Assembly: GCF_014596975.1 (NCBI RefSeq)
Contig: NZ_JACVXD010000002.1
Coordinates: 584,653 to 648,652 of the forward strand
Length of the DNA: 64,000 bases
Origin: Aestuariibaculum marinum
GTDB taxonomy: Bacteria; Bacteroidota; Bacteroidia; Flavobacteriales; Flavobacteriaceae
Direction: 5' to 3'
Under the pieces are notes generated by a model that saw only the letters and a list, made by a program, of their open reading frames with translations, was not told the origin of the DNA and did not search any database. Of the stretch, positions 60,617-64,000 are shown piece by piece. The translations under genes were made by a program, and so were the position numbers. Position 1 is the first letter of the stretch, and every line of letters starts with the position of its first letter.

Positions 60617-61981
60617 TTAGTTTTCCATGAAATTAATAACGTTTTCATGAATATGTTTTTCCTTTAGGATATTATCTACCGATACATTTTTGAGAAAAAC
60701 ATTCTCGATAGGAAGCTCTGCCTGACCAAATATTTTTGATAGATATTCGGTTTCCGTAGCTGATACATTTTTAAGATGCACGTCGCTAATTGGAGTTAGT
60801 TTTCTTTCTATTGTTGGCACTAAATCACGCCATTGGTAAAGCACATCGGTTTCTATTCCTAAAACTCCATTAGCTATTTTACCCGCTTTTATATTTTCAA
60901 CAAAAATGTTTTTTACATAACCACCACGACGTTCGTTGGTTTTTATAAATACTAAATGATACATTTTAGCACCATCAACCACATTACAGTTGTCTACAAA
61001 AACATTCTCAATACCACCGGAAAGCTCACTGCCTATAGCTACCAACTGATGACCGTTTTTCATGGTGCAATTTCGCATGACAATGTTTTTTGAAGGTGTA
61101 TTTAATCGCCAGGCATCTTGATTTCTACCAGACTTTATGGCAATAGCATCATCACCTTGGTCGAATACACAGTTTTCAATAATTACATTTTCGCTCATTT
61201 CAGGATCAACACCATCATTGTTATGTCCGTGAGCATATACATTTAAATTTCTAATAACCACATCTTTTGAAAGGTAAGGGTGAATGGTCCAAAACGGACT
61301 GTTTTCAATGGAAATACCTTCTAATAAAATGTTTTGACTACGATTAAATTGAATAAACTGCGGTCGGAAATGTGCGGTATCATTTACCATTTGGCGTTCC
61401 TCAACAGGCTTGTTATAAGACGCCAGATTGTAAAGGCGTTTTAAACTATTCATATGAGGCTCTGGACGTGGAAACCAAGTTTCCCAAACATCCATTTTTG
61501 CTTTTAATTTGCCTTGGCCAGTGATGGCTATATTTTTGCATTGATAGGCATAAATAAGCGGAGAGTAATTGTAGCATTCCATGCCTTCCCAAGTAGAATG
61601 CACTGCAGGAAGATAATCTTCAGGTGCTTCTGAGAATAACAAAACAGCACCTTTGTTTAAATGTAAATTAACGTTGCTTTTTAAGTGGACAGTTTTTGTT
61701 ATCCATTCGCCCTCTGGAATAACTACAATGCCTCCTCCAATTTCATTAGCCTTACTTATAGCTTCAGAAATGGCTTTGGTGTTTATTTCTTTGTTGCCCT
61801 TAACAGCTCCGAAAGTGGTGATGTCAAATTGTTCACATTTGCTAAAGTCAGGGACTTTAATAGCAGGCATTTTAAAAGGAGCCTCGACTTCAAGTGAATG
61901 CAATTGTACATGATTGTCATTGGTTTTACAAGAAAAACAAAACAAAAGAGCTACAATAATAATTACCTTATATAAATTCAT
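60617..61981 (-). CDS. family GH28 polygalacturonase
   Basis: The 454-aa protein has a signal peptide with a FCFSCK lipobox-like Cys (about 18), and then a right-handed beta helix with the four GH28 catalytic motifs: NNDGVDP, DQGDDAIAIKSG (Asp pair), GHQLVAIGSELSGG and VFIKTNERRGG. It hydrolyses galacturonan, either homogalacturonan or the RG-I backbone. It is the first gene of the long minus-strand operon, and its start is about 25 nt from the predicted transcription start of the direct-repeat promoter. The order after it is PL22, GH106, GH105, GH43, GH115, GH2, esterase-GH43. Confidence 0.93.
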   Translation of the reverse strand: MNLYKVIIIVALLFCFSCKTNDNHVQLHSLEVEAPFKMPAIKVPDFSKCEQFDITTFGAVKGNKEINTKAISEAISKANEIGGGIVVIPEGEWITKTVHLKSNVNLHLNKGAVLLFSEAPEDYLPAVHSTWEGMECYNYSPLIYAYQCKNIAITGQGKLKAKMDVWETWFPRPEPHMNSLKRLYNLASYNKPVEERQMVNDTAHFRPQFIQFNRSQNILLEGISIENSPFWTIHPYLSKDVVIRNLNVYAHGHNNDGVDPEMSENVIIENCVFDQGDDAIAIKSGRNQDAWRLNTPSKNIVMRNCTMKNGHQLVAIGSELSGGIENVFVDNCNVVDGAKMYHLVFIKTNERRGGYVKNIFVENIKAGKIANGVLGIETDVLYQWRDLVPTIERKLTPISDVHLKNVSATETEYLSKIFGQAELPIENVFLKNVSVDNILKEKHIHENVINFMEN

Positions 61982-62010
61982 AAAATAATGTCTTTGGTTT
62001 AGTTGAACGA

Positions 62011-62057
62011 TAAAGGTATTTTTTACAGATATAATTAGTATCCTGTAGCATCCTGTA
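62011..62057 (-). promoter_or_regulatory. activator-type promoter of the GH28-to-GH43 operon
   Basis: On the minus strand the direct repeat TACAGGATGCTACAGGATAC runs from 62057 to 62038. The spacer is 19 nt and the -7 box is TACCTTTA (62018-62011, 7 of 8 to TAnnTTTG). The half-sites repeat at 10-bp intervals, one turn of the helix. Confidence 0.78.
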
Positions 62058-62158
62058 TTAACGGATTAAAAGCGTTGGTTTTTTAAATTACGGAAATCAT
62101 ATTTTTTTTACTTTAAATTTATGTTTAATATAATGATATAGATGTTTTTTTATGATAA

Positions 62159-62205
62159 AACAGGTAGGTGCAGGATGCTTTAGCGATATTTTAAGATTTA
62201 ATTTG
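62159..62205 (+). promoter_or_regulatory. activator-type promoter of the second susC gene
   Basis: On the plus strand AACAGGTAGGTGCAGGATGC (62159-62178) is followed, after exactly 19 nt, by TTAATTTG (62198-62205, 7 of 8 to TAnnTTTG). The leader is about 60 nt and ends with AACTAAACTAAATAAC before the start codon. The intergenic region 61982-62268 thus holds two divergent promoters of the same type, about 100 bp apart. Confidence 0.75.
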
Positions 62206-62268
62206 AATACCAGTTGGATATGAAATGCACTTTCTTCTAACGAAATAAACAACTAAACTAAATAACAT

Positions 62269-64000
62269 ATGAAAAACAAATTAACTCATTTGTTGAGTTT
62301 GCTTGTGTTTGCTATTATGTATACAACAAGTTATGCTCAAGAAAAAACAGTAACAGGAACTGTTACAGACCAATCTAATTTGCCACTTCCAGGGGTAAAT
62401 GTCCTAGTAAAAGGAGCCAGTCGGGGAACGACAACTGATTTTGATGGGAATTTTAATATTTCTGTTTCTTCAGGAGAAACTCTGGTATTTTCTTATGTCG
62501 GGTTTAAAAGTGCCGAACAGGTTGTTGGAAGTGAAAGTGTGTACAATATATCATTAGAAACGGACAATGCACAACTTGATGAAGTTGTAGTTGTTGGATA
62601 TGGTACACAGAAAAAGACGAGTATAACTGGAGCAGTTGCTTCATATTCAGCGGAGGGCTTGGATGAAAGACCGCTAGTAAGAATGGATCAAGCTTTGGTA
62701 GGTCAGTTAGCAGGGGTTCGTGTTAAACAAACCAGCGGGGTGCCAGGTGCAGGTTTTACTATTCAAGTAAGGGGGTCAGGTTCCATTAACGCTAGTAACG
62801 AACCATTATATGTTGTAGATGGATTTCCTTTAGATACAGATGGACAGCCATCAAATCTAAACCCTAATGATATTGAATCTATTCAAGTTTTAAAAGATGC
62901 GTCTTCAACGGCTATTTATGGTTCCAGAGGATCTAACGGTGTTGTATTAATTACAACAAAAAGAGGTAAGTCAGGAAAGCCGAAAATTAGTTTTAACACC
63001 TATGCAGGATGGAATGAAACCGTAAAAAAATTGGATGTGCTTTCTGCTGAAGAATGGGTTGAGCGTGCTATTGAGCACCAAAATTATGCTTATGTTAGGA
63101 ATTTTGGAGACCAAGGAGCGACATCAAGCCATACTAATGACCAGAGACGAGCGATTTTAGGATTGGGTCCGGATGAGATAAATACTGGATATATGTATGA
63201 TGAACGTTGGTTAATGCCAGGTCATCCAGGTCTTGATTACGTAGATTGGCAGGATTTATATTTCAGAAAGGGATTTGTTCAGAGTTATCAACTTTCAGCA
63301 ACCGGAGGAAATGATAAGGCCCGTTATTATATTTCAGGAGATTATTCTGATCAGGAAGGTATAGCAATTGGAGTTAATAATGAAAGATTTAATTTAAGAG
63401 CTAATATAGAGGTCTCTCCCTCTGAAAATTTAAAATTCGGAATTAATTTGGCGCCTTCTTTTGGAACAATTGATGATCCGGGAGTTGAAGGAAAGGATGC
63501 TATTACTCACATTATTGTTGGTATGACTCCTGTTGTAGAGTCTTCAGTTGGGGCTTTATATACAAATACAGGTGATTTTTCTCGATATGCTTGGGCAAGT
63601 AGTAGAGTTAGTCCGCTTGCAGAGGCAACCTTTAATAAGCGAACAATTAAACGATTCAGAAATTTAGCTACTGTATTTTTAGAGTATGAGTTTCTGGAAG
63701 GTTTAAAGTATAAAGGAACGATAAATTCAGACCTTCAAATAAATACGACAAATAGATTTACACCATCTTGGATTACAAGAAACAGGACTGCATCTGGTTC
63801 AAAATCTGGTGATACGAGAACTTCTTTTGTAACGGAGCATACACTTAATTATATTAAATCTTTTGGTAATCATAATTTCAATGTGTTAGGTGGGTATTCA
63901 TATAACGAATTTAATTTTGAAGATTACTCTATTAGTGCGACAGGGTTCCCTTCTGACGACATAGAAACTTTAAATGTGGCTTCAACAACTAGTGGGTCTA
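62269..64000 (+). CDS. SusC-like TonB-dependent transporter, cut by the window end
   Basis: At least 577 residues are visible. A signal peptide ends TTSYAQ (about residue 23). The carboxypeptidase-regulatory-like domain is GTVTDQSNLPLPGVNVLVKG, the TonB-box-like segment is LDEVVVVGYGTQ, and the plug contains VGQLAGVRVKQTSGVPGAG and NASNEPLYVVDGFPLD. Barrel strands follow to the end of the window. The reading starts at the ATG at 62269. By position and by its direct-repeat promoter it is the transporter for the RG-I oligosaccharides made by the divergent enzyme operon. Its SusD partner should lie beyond the window. Confidence 0.94.
   Translation, partial: MKNKLTHLLSLLVFAIMYTTSYAQEKTVTGTVTDQSNLPLPGVNVLVKGASRGTTTDFDGNFNISVSSGETLVFSYVGFKSAEQVVGSESVYNISLETDNAQLDEVVVVGYGTQKKTSITGAVASYSAEGLDERPLVRMDQALVGQLAGVRVKQTSGVPGAGFTIQVRGSGSINASNEPLYVVDGFPLDTDGQPSNLNPNDIESIQVLKDASSTAIYGSRGSNGVVLITTKRGKSGKPKISFNTYAGWNETVKKLDVLSAEEWVERAIEHQNYAYVRNFGDQGATSSHTNDQRRAILGLGPDEINTGYMYDERWLMPGHPGLDYVDWQDLYFRKGFVQSYQLSATGGNDKARYYISGDYSDQEGIAIGVNNERFNLRANIEVSPSENLKFGINLAPSFGTIDDPGVEGKDAITHIIVGMTPVVESSVGALYTNTGDFSRYAWASSRVSPLAEATFNKRTIKRFRNLATVFLEYEFLEGLKYKGTINSDLQINTTNRFTPSWITRNRTASGSKSGDTRTSFVTEHTLNYIKSFGNHNFNVLGGYSYNEFNFEDYSISATGFPSDDIETLNVASTTSGS

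Noticed and set aside
1-64000. CRISPR array, restriction-modification, toxin-antitoxin or retron system
   Set aside because: No regular direct-repeat array, methylase, nuclease pair or reverse transcriptase was seen.

Overview
The window is AT-rich chromosomal DNA from a member of the Bacteroidota, most likely a marine or plant-polymer-degrading Flavobacteriaceae. This rests on TAnnTTTG promoter -7 elements, leaders without a clear Shine-Dalgarno, SusC/SusD pairs, a type IX secretion C-terminal tail, BlaI/BlaR1-TonB proteins and a TPR histidine kinase with a NarL-type regulator. No species is assigned.

Region 1 (1-2.7 kb) is the most unusual part. After a truncated tRNA-Asp come four similar small-RNA transcription units of about 100 nt, an XRE-type regulator, a 77-aa protein and a small haem protein. 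All four RNA units and the 77-aa gene have the same 13-bp palindrome (GACA-N5-TGTC), exactly 24 nt upstream of a TAnnTTTG -7 element. This looks like a one-regulator regulon whose main output is a paralogous sRNA family. The RNA cores (GTTTTTTCATA...TTGGTTTGGTTAG) are antisense to translation starts of the type found on the polysaccharide-utilisation genes later in the window.

Region 2 (2.7-25.7 kb) is mostly household and signalling genes: a HAD phosphatase, a LacI regulator, a small lipoprotein with a TPR kinase and response regulator, another candidate sRNA, a BlaI/BlaR1-TonB pair with three operators, a GT2 glycosyltransferase with a flippase-like membrane protein, ruvC, a hemW that lacks a standard start codon, a metal-dependent cyclase, MmcQ, PhnA, a DUF4407 protein, a sulfide:quinone-reductase-like flavoprotein, an EamA transporter, an M20 dipeptidase, tRNA-Leu(UAG) and a YtxH/holin-like stress operon.

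Region 3 (25.7-42.9 kb) starts with a GH20 hexosaminidase whose promoter lies in a perfect 42-bp palindrome. It then holds a hexuronate catabolic operon (SDR KduD-like, UxaC, ExuT-like transporter, UxaB, UxaA) and a SusC/SusD pair. Two closely similar LacI repressors flank the SusC/SusD pair. The operon and the SusC gene carry the same LacI-type operator directly after the -7 box.

Region 4 (43-64 kb) is a pectin (rhamnogalacturonan-I/homogalacturonan) locus: PL4 lyase with a T9SS tail, esterase-GH43 fusion, GH2, GH115, GH43, GH105, GH106, PL22 and GH28 on the minus strand, then a second SusC on the plus strand that runs off the end. Three promoters share a 20-bp direct repeat (TACAGG-N4-TACAGG type) exactly 19 nt before a -7 box, indicating one unseen activator. 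The enzymes would release galacturonate and unsaturated uronates that the Region 3 operon can take toward 2-keto-3-deoxygluconate.
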